Assembly: GCA_049609325.1 (NCBI GenBank)
Contig: JBMYYK010000027.1
Span: 1-30,109, forward strand
Reading direction: 5' to 3'
Source of the DNA: GCA-2733415 sp049609325
GTDB taxonomy: Bacteria; Bacteroidota; Bacteroidia; Flavobacteriales; Flavobacteriaceae
Length of the DNA stretch: 30,109 nucleotides
Shown here one piece after another: positions 1 through 7,894 of this stretch; within the stretch, counting starts at the first letter, position 1, and each line of letters begins with the position of its first letter. A program made the position numbers and the translations under genes. A model generated the notes under the pieces. That model made no database searches, was not told the origin of the DNA, and saw only the letters and a program-made list of their open reading frames with translations.

Positions 1-35
1 GGTTTTCTATATCCTCTTTTCTTATATGTAGCCAT
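1..35 (-). CDS. N-terminus of a TPR-type protein (partial)
   Basis: An ATG at 33-35, read leftward, opens a frame that stays open to the window edge (11 full codons, MATYKKRGYRK). From memory this basic N-terminus matches a flavobacterial tetratricopeptide-repeat protein often divergent from recF, but only 11 residues are visible, so the family call is recall, not proof. A possible leftward -7 box (CAAAAATA on the + strand, 56-63, i.e. TATTTTTG) lies about 20 bases upstream; I see no clear TTG at the -33 distance. The gene is divergent from recF and the two share the 36-156 intergenic space. Confidence 0.5.
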   Translation of the reverse strand, partial: MATYKKRGYRK

Positions 36-156
36 AATCTTTATTGTATGTCGAGCAAAAATATAATTTTTCTTTAAATATTAACGCTAATGTTTTGATA
101 TTTTTCAATAATTTGCAGACCGCTTATTTATTCAACTACAGAAGCCTTTTTACACC

Positions 157-1236
157 ATGATTTTGCAACGCATTTCTTTATTAAATTACAAGAATTTAGA
201 ATCTGTTTCTTTTGATTTTAATAGTAAAATTAATTGCTTCACAGGAATGAATGGCGTTGGTAAAACTAATGTTCTTGATGCTATTTATCATTTGTCTTAC
301 GGGAAAAGTTATTTCAACCCCGTAGCCACTCAAAATATCAAACATGGCACCGATTTTTTTGTTATTGATGGCGAATATTTAAAAGACGACAGACATGAAA
401 AAATAATTGTAAGCTTAAAAAAACAACAGAAAAAAGTCATAAAACGTAACGGAAAAAATTACGAGCGTTTTTCTGACCATGTTGGTTTTTTACCTTTGGT
501 TATTATTTCTCCAGCAGATAGCGATTTAATTAGCGAAGGCAGTGATACTCGCAGAAAATTTATAGATAGCATCATATCACAGTCAAATAAAACCTACTTA
601 ACCACCTTAATTAAATACAATAAAACGCTCACACAACGTAACTCGTTGCTAAAGTATTTTGCGTCTAACAACACATTTAACGCCGATACTTTAGCTATTT
701 ATAATGAACAACTGGCAGAATTTGGTCAAATTATTTACGAGATTCGCGAAGACTTTATTAAAGTATTTACGGACATTTTTTTAGACAGATACCGTGCACT
801 TAGTAATCATAACGAGGAGGTCTCGCTACATTATAAAAGTCAATTGCATGAATCTCCTTTAACAGAATTGCTTTCAAACAGTTTACAAAAAGACAAGGTA
901 TTACAATACACCTCAACTGGTATACATAAAGACGATTTAACGTTTAATATATCCGATTATCCTATTAAAAAATTTGGGAGTCAAGGGCAGCAAAAATCCT
1001 ATTTAATTGCTTTAAAATTAGCTCAATTTGACTTTTTAAAACAACAAGCAGGAATAAAACCTATTTTACTACTTGATGATATTTTTGATAAATTAGATGA
1101 AAACAGAGTGAGTCAGTTAGTATCTTTAGTTAATCAAGATGAGTTTGGTCAAATTTTTATTTCTGACACACACGCTGAACGTACTGAACAAATTATTAAA
1201 ACCACAAACAAGAGTTACCAGTTATTTAAATTGTAA
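157..1236 (+). CDS. recF: DNA replication and repair protein RecF
   Basis: RecF is an SMC/ABC-type ATPase that binds gapped DNA and, with RecO and RecR, helps load RecA. The 359-aa length is normal for the family. The Walker A motif GMNGVGKT is at residues 30-37, the ABC signature SQGQQ at 275-279, and the Walker B run LLLDDIFDKLD has its acidic pair at D307-D308. It is first in a rightward set with a small lipoprotein (4-base gap) and a DUF721/DciA-like gene, so two of the three genes concern DNA replication or repair. The chosen ATG gives the family-typical N-terminus MILQRISLLNYKN. No convincing TAnnTTTG box was found just upstream. Confidence 0.96.
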   Translation: MILQRISLLNYKNLESVSFDFNSKINCFTGMNGVGKTNVLDAIYHLSYGKSYFNPVATQNIKHGTDFFVIDGEYLKDDRHEKIIVSLKKQQKKVIKRNGKNYERFSDHVGFLPLVIISPADSDLISEGSDTRRKFIDSIISQSNKTYLTTLIKYNKTLTQRNSLLKYFASNNTFNADTLAIYNEQLAEFGQIIYEIREDFIKVFTDIFLDRYRALSNHNEEVSLHYKSQLHESPLTELLSNSLQKDKVLQYTSTGIHKDDLTFNISDYPIKKFGSQGQQKSYLIALKLAQFDFLKQQAGIKPILLLDDIFDKLDENRVSQLVSLVNQDEFGQIFISDTHAERTEQIIKTTNKSYQLFKL

Positions 1237-1240
1237 GACC

Positions 1241-1654
1241 ATGAAATATTTATACTGTTTGTTATTTATTCTATTTTTCAGTTGCTCGAAAAAAGTCACA
1301 CAAGATGATTTAAAGAACTTGAATGGTTACTGGGATATAGAAATGGTAGAATCCGAATCTAAAAAAATCACTAAATTCGGTGTAAACTCAACAATAGATT
1401 TTTACTATCTAGACAACACTAATCAAGGATACAGAAAAAAAACCAAACCAGATTTTAGCGGAAAATATCGCGCCAACAATATTAAAGACAGTATTAAAAT
1501 CATTCACAAGAATAATCAGTATATCATTCATACAACAACCCCTTTAGACAACTGGAAAGATATCATCATAGAACTTACACCAGAAAAGCTAATACTTCAA
1601 AACGAAAAAGGTGTGCTTTTTCATTATAAGAAACATCAAAAATTAGACTTGTAA
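1241..1654 (+). CDS. Small lipoprotein, lipocalin-like, unknown role
   Basis: The protein has 137 aa. The start at 1241 is preferred over an upstream in-frame ATG at 1139 because it gives a clean lipoprotein signal (MKYLYCLLFILFFSC, lipobox FFSC with the lipidated Cys at residue 15) and avoids about 100 bases of overlap with recF. The mature part begins LNGYWDIEMVES and is followed by several beta-strand-like stretches, which resembles small lipocalin-type lipoproteins of Bacteroidota; this is a fold-level impression only. It probably sits at the inner leaflet of the outer membrane or in the periplasm. It lies 4 bases after recF and 1 base before the DUF721 gene, so it is almost certainly co-transcribed, but a link to DNA repair is not implied. 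Confidence 0.8.
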   Translation: MKYLYCLLFILFFSCSKKVTQDDLKNLNGYWDIEMVESESKKITKFGVNSTIDFYYLDNTNQGYRKKTKPDFSGKYRANNIKDSIKIIHKNNQYIIHTTTPLDNWKDIIIELTPEKLILQNEKGVLFHYKKHQKLDL

Positions 1655-1655
1655 A

Positions 1656-1952
1656 ATGGCCAAGAGAACTAAAAACAACCTCAGTTTAAACGAAGCCTTA
1701 CAAGGCTTTATAAAAGAGAATAATCTAGATAAAGGCTTAGAAAAAATTGATGCTAAAAACGCATGGTATGCCGTTATGGGCAAATCTATTGAGGCATATA
1801 CCAACAGTGTTGAATTAAAAAACGGCACACTTATAGTACGTCTGAGCTCTGCACCATTGCGCCAAGAATTGAGTTATGGTAAATCGAAAATAATTTCTAA
1901 CATTAATGAATATCTTAGAAAAGACGTTATCAAAGATCTTCTACTTGCATAA
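1656..1952 (+). CDS. DUF721 / DciA-like protein
   Basis: This 98-aa protein matches the DUF721 family pattern: an N-terminal helix, a central AWYAVMGKSIEAYTNSVELKNGTLIV segment (central W37) and the ending SSAPLRQELSYGKSKIISNINEYL. In other bacteria DUF721 is DciA, the ancestral loader or operator of the replicative helicase DnaB. Bacteroidota versions are short, like this one. It starts one base after the lipoprotein stop and is in one operon with recF, a neighbourhood also seen for dciA in other phyla, which supports a replication role. A strong two-way terminator follows at once. Family call is secure; helicase loading is inferred from family. Confidence 0.85.
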   Translation: MAKRTKNNLSLNEALQGFIKENNLDKGLEKIDAKNAWYAVMGKSIEAYTNSVELKNGTLIVRLSSAPLRQELSYGKSKIISNINEYLRKDVIKDLLLA

Positions 1953-1955
1953 AAC

Positions 1956-1991
1956 AAAAAACGCCTAAAGAGTTTCTTTAGGCGTTTTTTT
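1956..1991. terminator. Bidirectional intrinsic terminator (recF operon / ndk)
   Basis: A perfect 16-bp stem (core ACGCCTAAAGA) around a 3-base GTT loop, with A-rich left and T-rich right flanks. It ends the rightward recF-DUF721 set and, read leftward, ndk (stop at 2009). Confidence 0.93.
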
Positions 1992-2008
1992 ATGTTTCTA
2001 ACATCTAT

Positions 2009-2428
2009 TTAGAACATCTCTCTTCCAGCAAAATGGAAAGCACCTTCAATAGCTGCATTCTCATCACTATCTGAACCATGTACAGCGTTTTCTCCTATAG
2101 AAGTTGCATACAATTTTCTGATAGTTCCCTCCGCTGCTTCAGCAGGGTTAGTTGCACCAATTAAAGTTCTGAAGTCTTCAACCGCATTATCTTTTTCTAA
2201 AATTGCAGCTACAATTGGTCCACGAGTCATGAACTCAACTAATTCACCAAAGAATGGTCTTTCACTATGCACTGCGTAAAATGCTTCTGCATCAGCAGTA
2301 GTCATTTGTGTAAGTTTCATTGAAACTATTCTAAATCCAGCTGCATTAATTTTTCCTAAAATTGCTCCGATGTGTCCGTTTTCAACAGCATCAGGCTTTA
2401 TCATTGTAAATGTTCTATTTGTAGCCAT
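2009..2428 (-). CDS. ndk: Nucleoside diphosphate kinase
   Basis: Transfers the gamma-phosphate from ATP to nucleoside diphosphates through a phosphohistidine, balancing NTP and dNTP pools in the cytoplasm. The 139-aa length is normal. The ATP-binding N-terminus RTFTMIKPDAV is at residues 5-15 and the active-site His is H117 in the NAVHGSDS signature. It stands alone: its own consensus promoter lies at 2454-2484 and terminators bound it on both sides. Confidence 0.97.
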   Translation of the reverse strand: MATNRTFTMIKPDAVENGHIGAILGKINAAGFRIVSMKLTQMTTADAEAFYAVHSERPFFGELVEFMTRGPIVAAILEKDNAVEDFRTLIGATNPAEAAEGTIRKLYATSIGENAVHGSDSDENAAIEGAFHFAGREMF

Positions 2429-2453
2429 CTGACTTCTTTTTTTAAATTTTGTG

Positions 2454-2484
2454 CAAAATTAGTTATTTTAATCACACACACAAA
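2454..2484 (-). promoter_or_regulatory. Predicted ndk promoter
   Basis: Read leftward: TTTG (2481-2484), 19 bases, then TAATTTTG (2454-2461), an exact TAnnTTTG Bacteroidota -7 box. It lies 26-33 bases upstream of the ndk ATG. Confidence 0.75.
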
Positions 2485-2503
2485 TTAAGTTTAGTCTTAA
2501 AAC

Positions 2504-2534
2504 AAAAAAAGAGCCGATAAATCGGCTCTTTTTT
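2504..2534 (-). terminator. Intrinsic terminator of the SUMF1-fold gene
   Basis: Stem AAAGAGCCGA / TCGGCTCTTT with a 4-base loop, A tract on the left and T tract on the right, so it can work both ways. It lies 20 bases after the stop of the leftward gene at 2554-3402 and just upstream of the ndk promoter, insulating the two. Confidence 0.9.
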
Positions 2535-2553
2535 ATGATTTTAAATACGTTTC

Positions 2554-3402
2554 TTAGAAACGTCTAGTTTGTACTAAACGTAATCCGTAAAATTCATAAG
2601 TACTTCCTGGTAGGGTAGCTACTTTATTTGTAATTCTACAAAACGAAGGTTTGCTATCCCATGAACCTCCTTTTACAATACGTTTTTCTCCTCTTATTGG
2701 CCCTGTTGCATTATCATCTTGAACCATACCTGTTTTTACAGCTCTGAAGTGATTTTCATCATAAAAATCCCAACACCATTCCCAAACATTACCATTCATA
2801 TCAAAAATCCCTAATTCATTTGGGTATTTTGATCCATAAGCATGAGGACGAGCTTCACTGTTATCTACTGACCATGATACTAATTCTAACTCATTAGACC
2901 CTGCATATCTATAGCCTTTAGATTTTTTCCCTCCTCTAGCAGCATATTCCCATTCCGCTTCGGTTGGCAATCTGTATCCGTTTGAATCAAAGTTACACAC
3001 ATATCGTGGACCTCTTTTAGAATAGGCTTTATCATAACCTTGCTTTTCACTCAACCAATTACAGTATTCAACAGCTTGTTCCCAAGTTACGTTTGTAATT
3101 GGAAAGTCATTGTTCCATCCCCAAGCTTGCTTCTCTGGCATCTTAGTTCTAGTGGCCTTTGTAAATTCCTTCCATTCCCATACAGTAACTTCAAATTTAC
3201 TCATGTAAAAATCTTTAACTGTTACCTTGTGTTGTGGCTTTTCGTCTTTTTCAGCTAAAAGGTCTTTTTTGTTTGCTCCCAACATCAAAGCCCCTCCTTC
3301 AATTTTAACCATTTCTGGCCATGCTTGCACATTTTCTTGCGCAAAGTTCATTGATACACAAAGAATTAACAATAAAATAGTATTAAGGTAATTTTTTTTC
3401 AT
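2554..3402 (-). CDS. Secreted SUMF1/FGE-fold protein, probably non-catalytic
   Basis: The 282-aa protein starts with a Sec signal peptide (about residues 1-21, ...VSMNFAQ) and continues as one formylglycine-generating-enzyme/SUMF1 domain: FYMSKFEVTVWEW (66-78), ITNVTWEQAVEYCNWLS, RLPTEAEWEYAARGG, GIFDMNGNVWEWCWD and the C-terminal GGSW...CRITN...GLRLVQ. True FGEs use two cysteines in the last motif (GGSYMCHRSYC in human SUMF1). Here the first position is Ser250 and only Cys255 remains, so sulfatase activation is unlikely and there is no sulfatase beside it. GldJ and GldK of the gliding machinery share this fold but are larger lipoproteins; this one lacks a lipobox. It has its own promoter and terminator. 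Role unknown; periplasmic or exported location inferred. Confidence 0.85.
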   Translation of the reverse strand: MKKNYLNTILLLILCVSMNFAQENVQAWPEMVKIEGGALMLGANKKDLLAEKDEKPQHKVTVKDFYMSKFEVTVWEWKEFTKATRTKMPEKQAWGWNNDFPITNVTWEQAVEYCNWLSEKQGYDKAYSKRGPRYVCNFDSNGYRLPTEAEWEYAARGGKKSKGYRYAGSNELELVSWSVDNSEARPHAYGSKYPNELGIFDMNGNVWEWCWDFYDENHFRAVKTGMVQDDNATGPIRGEKRIVKGGSWDSKPSFCRITNKVATLPGSTYEFYGLRLVQTRRF

Positions 3403-3437
3403 TTCGAATTATTTTTATGGTTTAGTTTAATTCGGCG

Positions 3438-3467
3438 CAAAACTAACAATATAATCTAACAATCAAA
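3438..3467 (-). promoter_or_regulatory. Predicted promoter of the SUMF1-fold gene
   Basis: Read leftward: TTTG (3464-3467), 18 bases, then TAGTTTTG (3438-3445), an exact TAnnTTTG box. The ATG at 3402 follows after about 35 bases. Confidence 0.7.
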
Positions 3468-3566
3468 ACATTAGCTTAAAAATTAACAAATGATAACAAC
3501 ATAAGCGATCAGTTATTATGTGTTAAAATAGAAGGTATTGTTTAGTGATTACTTATATTCGCACTT

Positions 3567-4583
3567 ATGATGCAAAAATTTAACGTTACAGCTACGCATG
3601 TATTATTACAAGAATCAAAAAATATTGTAATCACATGTCATAAAGGCCCAGATGGTGACGCCATAGGTGCCTCATTAGCACTTTATTTATTCTTACAAAA
3701 ACTACAAAAAAACGTTACAGTTATTGTTCCGGATGATTTTCCTTACTTTTTAAAATGGCTACCTGAACATGACAACATTAAATGCTACGATACTGAAAAA
3801 GAAATTAGCGATCAACTTATTTCTAATGCTAACCTAATCTTTAGTTTAGATTATAACGCATTAAATCGTACTGGTGATATGGTAACAGCCTTAAGTGCTG
3901 CTACAGGAAAGTTCATCATGATAGACCACCATCAACAACCAGATAACTATGCAGAGGTTACATACTCTGACACCTCTATTTGTTCTACTTGTCAAATGGT
4001 TTATCATTTTATAGAAGCACTCGGTTATGTTGATATGATTGATATTGATATAGCTCAGTGCATTTACACAGGAATCATGACCGATACCGGGTCATTTAGA
4101 TTTAGGTCAACCACTAGTACAACGCATCGTGTGATAGCTAATTTAATTGACAAAGGCATTGATAACGCCAGTATTCATCAGAATGTTTACGACAGTAATT
4201 CATACAACAGACTACAATTATTAGGAAAAGCATTAACCAACCTAAAAGTAATCCCTGAACTACACACTGCGTACATCACATTATCTAAACAAGAATTAGA
4301 AGATTTTAATGCGCAAAAAGGAGACACCGAAGGGGTGGTAAATTACGCCTTATCACTACAAGGTATTAAACTTGCCGCAATTTTTAAAGAAGATGTTAGT
4401 AATAACCTTGTTAAAATGTCTTTCAGGTCTAAAGGAAGTTTTTCAGTAAATGAATTTGCACGAACACATTTTAATGGTGGTGGACACATTAATGCCGCTG
4501 GAGCAGCAAGTGACTTGTCATTAAATGACACTCTTGAGAAATTTATTAGTATATTACCAAGCTATAAAAAAGAGTTAAATTAA
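3567..4583 (+). CDS. DHH-family phosphoesterase (NrnA-like)
   Basis: This 338-aa protein is a DHH/DHHA1 phosphoesterase of the type that degrades short RNA fragments or cyclic-dinucleotide products (NrnA family). Metal-binding motifs are present in order: HKGPDGDAIG (H25, D29, D31), SLDYN (D95), MIDHH (D120, H121, H122), TDTGSF (D173), and the DHHA1 substrate-binding GGGH (304-307). The stop codon is directly followed by the gldI ATG, so the two are co-transcribed. A near-consensus -7 box (TATATTCG, 3554-3561) ends five bases before the ATG, with no good TTG at the right distance. nanoRNase versus pGpG/pApA hydrolysis cannot be told apart by sequence alone. Confidence 0.92.
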   Translation: MMQKFNVTATHVLLQESKNIVITCHKGPDGDAIGASLALYLFLQKLQKNVTVIVPDDFPYFLKWLPEHDNIKCYDTEKEISDQLISNANLIFSLDYNALNRTGDMVTALSAATGKFIMIDHHQQPDNYAEVTYSDTSICSTCQMVYHFIEALGYVDMIDIDIAQCIYTGIMTDTGSFRFRSTTSTTHRVIANLIDKGIDNASIHQNVYDSNSYNRLQLLGKALTNLKVIPELHTAYITLSKQELEDFNAQKGDTEGVVNYALSLQGIKLAAIFKEDVSNNLVKMSFRSKGSFSVNEFARTHFNGGGHINAAGAASDLSLNDTLEKFISILPSYKKELN

Positions 4584-5123
4584 ATGAAGTACCACTATCT
4601 ATTACTTATAGTCTTAGCTTTTCTATCTTGTAAAGAACCACAGGCCAGAAAACCCGTTTCTGTAAAATCAGGTCATTTTTTAAAAAATTCTGTTGAACGC
4701 ACCAAAAAACGACTACAACAAGAACACACACATATACTCAACTATATTGCTAACGATTCTACTAGTGTCTACCATAACTCCAATCTAGGGTTTTGGTATT
4801 CATATATCACTCAAGATTCATTAGCAAACACTCCTAAGTTTGGCGATAAAATTACATACACGTATTCTGTTTCAGATTTAAACAACACACCTGTTTACTC
4901 CACAGATGATATTGGTGAACAAACCTATTATATAGATCAGCAAGACGATATTATTGAAGGGTTCAGACAAGGCTTAAAACTCATCAGGAAAAACGAAACG
5001 ATTAAATACATATTTCCATCACAACTAGCTTATGGGTATAGAGGCGATGGTCATAAAATAAACATCAACACACCAATTGTGTGCACTGTACAACTACATG
5101 ATATACTAACAAAGACAAATTAA
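4584..5123 (+). CDS. gldI: Gliding motility-associated lipoprotein GldI (FKBP-type PPIase)
   Basis: The 179-aa protein has a lipoprotein signal peptide (lipobox LAFLSC, Cys at residue 16), a polar region ARKPVSVKSGHFLKNSVER (typical of flavobacterial GldI) and a C-terminal FKBP-type peptidyl-prolyl isomerase domain from about residue 85 to 175 (YTYSVSDLNNTPVYS, IIEGFRQGLKLI, FPSQLAYGYRGDG). GldI is required for gliding in Flavobacterium johnsoniae, presumably by folding exported motility proteins in the periplasm. It begins the base after the DHH gene stop and is followed 6 bases later by another PPIase lipoprotein. Presence of gldI suggests, but does not prove, gliding or a working type IX secretion system. 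Confidence 0.9.
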   Translation: MKYHYLLLIVLAFLSCKEPQARKPVSVKSGHFLKNSVERTKKRLQQEHTHILNYIANDSTSVYHNSNLGFWYSYITQDSLANTPKFGDKITYTYSVSDLNNTPVYSTDDIGEQTYYIDQQDDIIEGFRQGLKLIRKNETIKYIFPSQLAYGYRGDGHKININTPIVCTVQLHDILTKTN

Positions 5124-5129
5124 TAAACA

Positions 5130-6227
5130 ATGAAAACCATGAAACTATTATTATTATCATTATTTTTTGCACTTTCCTCTTGCAATGACCAATATCCTGA
5201 CTTAGAAGATGGCATGTATGCTGAATTCACTACCAATAAAGGTGTGATAATTTGTGCCTTAGAATTCGAAAAAACACCTGTTACTGTTGCTAACTTTGTA
5301 GCACTTGCTGAAGGAACTAACACAGAAGTTTCTGACGATTACAAAGGGAAAAAATACTACGACGGATTAAAGTTTCACAGAGTCATAGCAGATTTTATGA
5401 TTCAGGGAGGTTGCCCGTTAGGTACCGGAACTGGAGATCCTGGCTACAAATTTAAAGACGAATTTGACCCAAGTTTAGTTCATGACAAAGCAGGTATTTT
5501 GTCTATGGCTAATTCTGGACCAAAAACTAACGGAAGTCAGTTTTTCATCACACATAAAGAAACGCCTTGGTTAAACAATAAACACACTGTATTTGGTCAT
5601 GTAATAAAAGGACAAGAAGTCGTAGATTCTATTGCACAAGACGACATGATACAAAGTGTTAAAATAATTAGAAAAGGGAGCGCTGCTAAAAACTTTGACG
5701 CTCCTAAAATTTTTAGCGGACATTTTGCTGCAGAAAAGAAAGCTCAAGAAGAAAAAGAAGCAAAGTTAGCTGTTGTAAAACAAGAAACTGTAGCAATGTT
5801 TGAACAACACAAACCAAATGCTGAAACATTAGCTTCAGGTATTCAGGTGGCATACATCACTAAAACTAACAACCCAAAACCTGAAATTGGTTCAAAAGTT
5901 TTGGTTAATTACGCAGGTTTCTTAGCAGATGGTACTTTGTTTGATTCTAACATCAAATCTTACGAAGAAAAGTATGACATGCTTAACCCTAGAAAAACTC
6001 AACATAACGATGCTGGATACAAAAGTACGCCAATGGATTATAGCCCTCAAGCAAGACTTATTCAAGGGTTTAGAGATGGGTTATTATCAATGTCTACTGG
6101 AGACAAAATATTAGTATTCATTCCAGCCCACTTAGGTTACGGAGAAAGAGGTGCTGGTCCGATTCCTCCAAATTCAGATTTAGTTTTTGAATTAGAGATT
6201 GTTCCTAATCCAGAATCAGCTGAATAA
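5130..6227 (+). CDS. Cyclophilin-FKBP fusion lipoprotein (peptidyl-prolyl isomerase)
   Basis: This 365-aa protein is a two-domain foldase. A lipoprotein signal ends at ALSSC (Cys18). A cyclophilin domain follows (about 28-182) with FHRVI (82-86, catalytic Arg84), FMIQGG (89-94), NGSQFFIT (134-141) and KHTVFG (151-156). A charged helical linker (about 198-225) leads to an FKBP domain (about 250-360) with YAGFLADGTLFDSN, GFRDGLLSMSTGDK and GYGERG. Dual cyclophilin-FKBP immunophilins have been described from flavobacteria. Both active sites look intact, so two isomerases would be anchored in one periplasm-facing protein. It is third in the DHH-gldI-PPIase operon. Translation could start at 5130 or the in-frame ATG at 5139; either keeps the signal. 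Confidence 0.93.
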   Translation: MKTMKLLLLSLFFALSSCNDQYPDLEDGMYAEFTTNKGVIICALEFEKTPVTVANFVALAEGTNTEVSDDYKGKKYYDGLKFHRVIADFMIQGGCPLGTGTGDPGYKFKDEFDPSLVHDKAGILSMANSGPKTNGSQFFITHKETPWLNNKHTVFGHVIKGQEVVDSIAQDDMIQSVKIIRKGSAAKNFDAPKIFSGHFAAEKKAQEEKEAKLAVVKQETVAMFEQHKPNAETLASGIQVAYITKTNNPKPEIGSKVLVNYAGFLADGTLFDSNIKSYEEKYDMLNPRKTQHNDAGYKSTPMDYSPQARLIQGFRDGLLSMSTGDKILVFIPAHLGYGERGAGPIPPNSDLVFELEIVPNPESAE

Positions 6228-6233
6228 AACAGT

Positions 6234-6290
6234 TTTAACTCTATAAAAAAAAGCTACTCATAATGAGTAGCTTTTTTTTATAGAGTTAAA
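6234..6290. terminator. 57-bp palindromic bidirectional terminator
   Basis: Two 27-bp arms form a perfect inverted repeat around a 3-base TAA centre. The core AAGCTACTCA / TGAGTAGCTT is flanked by A8 and T8 tracts, which in turn are flanked by paired TAACTCTAT / ATAGAGTTA. It lies between convergent genes (stops at 6227 and 6302) and should end both transcripts. Confidence 0.93.
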
Positions 6291-6301
6291 TACCGTTGCT
6301 T

Positions 6302-7762
6302 TTATTTTTTTGGTGTTTCTTTTAAAACCTCTAAAAAGAAATGCCAATATTTTTGTGCAGAAGATATACTTGCTCTTTCGTCTGGTGAATGCGCGCCTTT
6401 TATTGTTGGTCCGAAAGATACCATTTCCATATCAGGATAATGAGTTCCTAAAATACCACATTCCAAACCAGCATGACAAGCGGCTACATTAGCCTCTTCG
6501 CCGTTAATCTTTTTATACAATTCTGAGGTTAACTTCACAATTGACGAATTCATATTTGGTGTCCAACCAGGGTATGCTCCAGATAACTCCACATCAAAAC
6601 CACCTAATTCAAAACATGAGGTCAATTTATTTGCCAAATCTTCTTTATTTGAATCAACAGATGAACGTGTTAAACACATTACTGTAGCTTCGCCTTCCGA
6701 AATAATTACTTTTGCAATATTGTTTGAAGTTTCAACTAAACCATCAATTTCCGGACTCATTCTATGCACCCCATTTAATGCCGCATAAATAGATTTGATT
6801 GCAGATTCCTGAGCTCCTAAATCCATTACCTTTTCTGGAGTAGCTACTTCGGTTAACATAATTTCCAAATTAGCTTCTAAATTAGCATACTCTGCTTTTA
6901 TATTTGAAATTTCTGAAGTTAATCCTTTTACGAAATCATCTTGACATTCTTTAGCAATTGCAACCACAGCAACACTTTCTCTAGGTATGGCATTACGCAA
7001 ACTACCTCCTTGTATTGAAGCAATTCTTAGGCCGTATTTTTCATAAGATTTAAACAACAAACGGTTCATGAACACATTAGCGTTTCCTAAACCTTTGATG
7101 ATGTCCATTCCTGAATGCCCACCATTCAATCCTTTGATTTCTATTGTATAACCAATTGTTCCGCTTGGTGCAGCTTCTTCTTTATATGATTGTGTTGCGG
7201 TAATATCAATTCCTCCAGCACAACCTACACCTATTTCGTCATCTTCTTCAGTATCTAAATTCAGTAAAATATCACCTGTCAACAGCCCACCTTCTAAACC
7301 AATAGCTCCGGTCATTCCGGTTTCTTCATCAATAGTAAACAACGCCTCTAGTGCTGGATGTTGAATAGTGTCCGACTCTAAAACCGCCATAATTGTGGCT
7401 ACCCCTAAACCATTATCTGCCCCTAAAGTTGTCCCTTTAGCACGTACCCAATCACCATCAACATACATTTCTATTCCTTGGGTATCAAAATCAAAATCTG
7501 TATCTGCATTTTTTTGATGTACCATATCTAAATGCGATTGCAATACCACTTTTTTTCTATCCTCCATACCTGGTGTAGCAGGCTTTTTCACTATCACATT
7601 TCCAACGGCATCAACAATTGTTTCTAACCCTAAATCTTCACCAAATTTTTTCATAAAAGCAATCACACGCTCCTCTTTTTTAGATGGACGTGGCACAGCA
7701 TTCAAATCTGCAAACTTATTCCACAATTGTTTTGGTTCTAATTCTCTTATTTCTTGACTCAT
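6302..7762 (-). CDS. pepD: Aminoacyl-histidine dipeptidase (M20C, PepD-like)
   Basis: A di-zinc M20 peptidase of 486 aa, the usual PepD length, cleaving Xaa-His and related dipeptides in the cytoplasm. Visible ligands and catalytic residues: SHLDMV (H77, catalytic D79), GADNGLG (bridging D116), DEETG (E146-E147 base and ligand), LNLDTEE (D170), the GGHSGMDI dimer-domain motif, CHAGLECG and the C-terminal GAHSPDERASI (ligand H458). No signal peptide. The gene is alone, with the shared palindromic terminator downstream and a -7 box upstream at 7784-7791. Substrate range beyond the family is not readable from sequence. Confidence 0.94.
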   Translation of the reverse strand: MSQEIRELEPKQLWNKFADLNAVPRPSKKEERVIAFMKKFGEDLGLETIVDAVGNVIVKKPATPGMEDRKKVVLQSHLDMVHQKNADTDFDFDTQGIEMYVDGDWVRAKGTTLGADNGLGVATIMAVLESDTIQHPALEALFTIDEETGMTGAIGLEGGLLTGDILLNLDTEEDDEIGVGCAGGIDITATQSYKEEAAPSGTIGYTIEIKGLNGGHSGMDIIKGLGNANVFMNRLLFKSYEKYGLRIASIQGGSLRNAIPRESVAVVAIAKECQDDFVKGLTSEISNIKAEYANLEANLEIMLTEVATPEKVMDLGAQESAIKSIYAALNGVHRMSPEIDGLVETSNNIAKVIISEGEATVMCLTRSSVDSNKEDLANKLTSCFELGGFDVELSGAYPGWTPNMNSSIVKLTSELYKKINGEEANVAACHAGLECGILGTHYPDMEMVSFGPTIKGAHSPDERASISSAQKYWHFFLEVLKETPKK

Positions 7763-7783
7763 AATCTTCTATTTTTTATGCGC

Positions 7784-7791
7784 CAAAGATA
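7784..7791 (-). promoter_or_regulatory. Possible pepD -7 box
   Basis: Read leftward, TATCTTTG is an exact TAnnTTTG box 21 bases upstream of the pepD ATG. A clear TTG at the -33 distance is missing (only TTT-like bases), so the call rests on the -7 box. Confidence 0.5.
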
Positions 7792-7894
7792 GTCAGTTTT
7801 AATCAATTAAACGTTTAAGATATTTTGTGATTTAGTTTATTTCATTAATTTTATCTACCAGCACATTAATCCTCTAAAACTAGTCACATTTTCT

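Noticed and set aside
1139..1240. Longer in-frame start for the small lipoprotein
   Set aside because: It would overlap recF by about 100 bases and bury the lipoprotein signal; the ATG at 1241 gives a clean lipobox.
2554..3402. Identification as GldJ or GldK
   Set aside because: The fold matches but the protein is shorter, has no lipobox and lacks gld neighbours on its strand.
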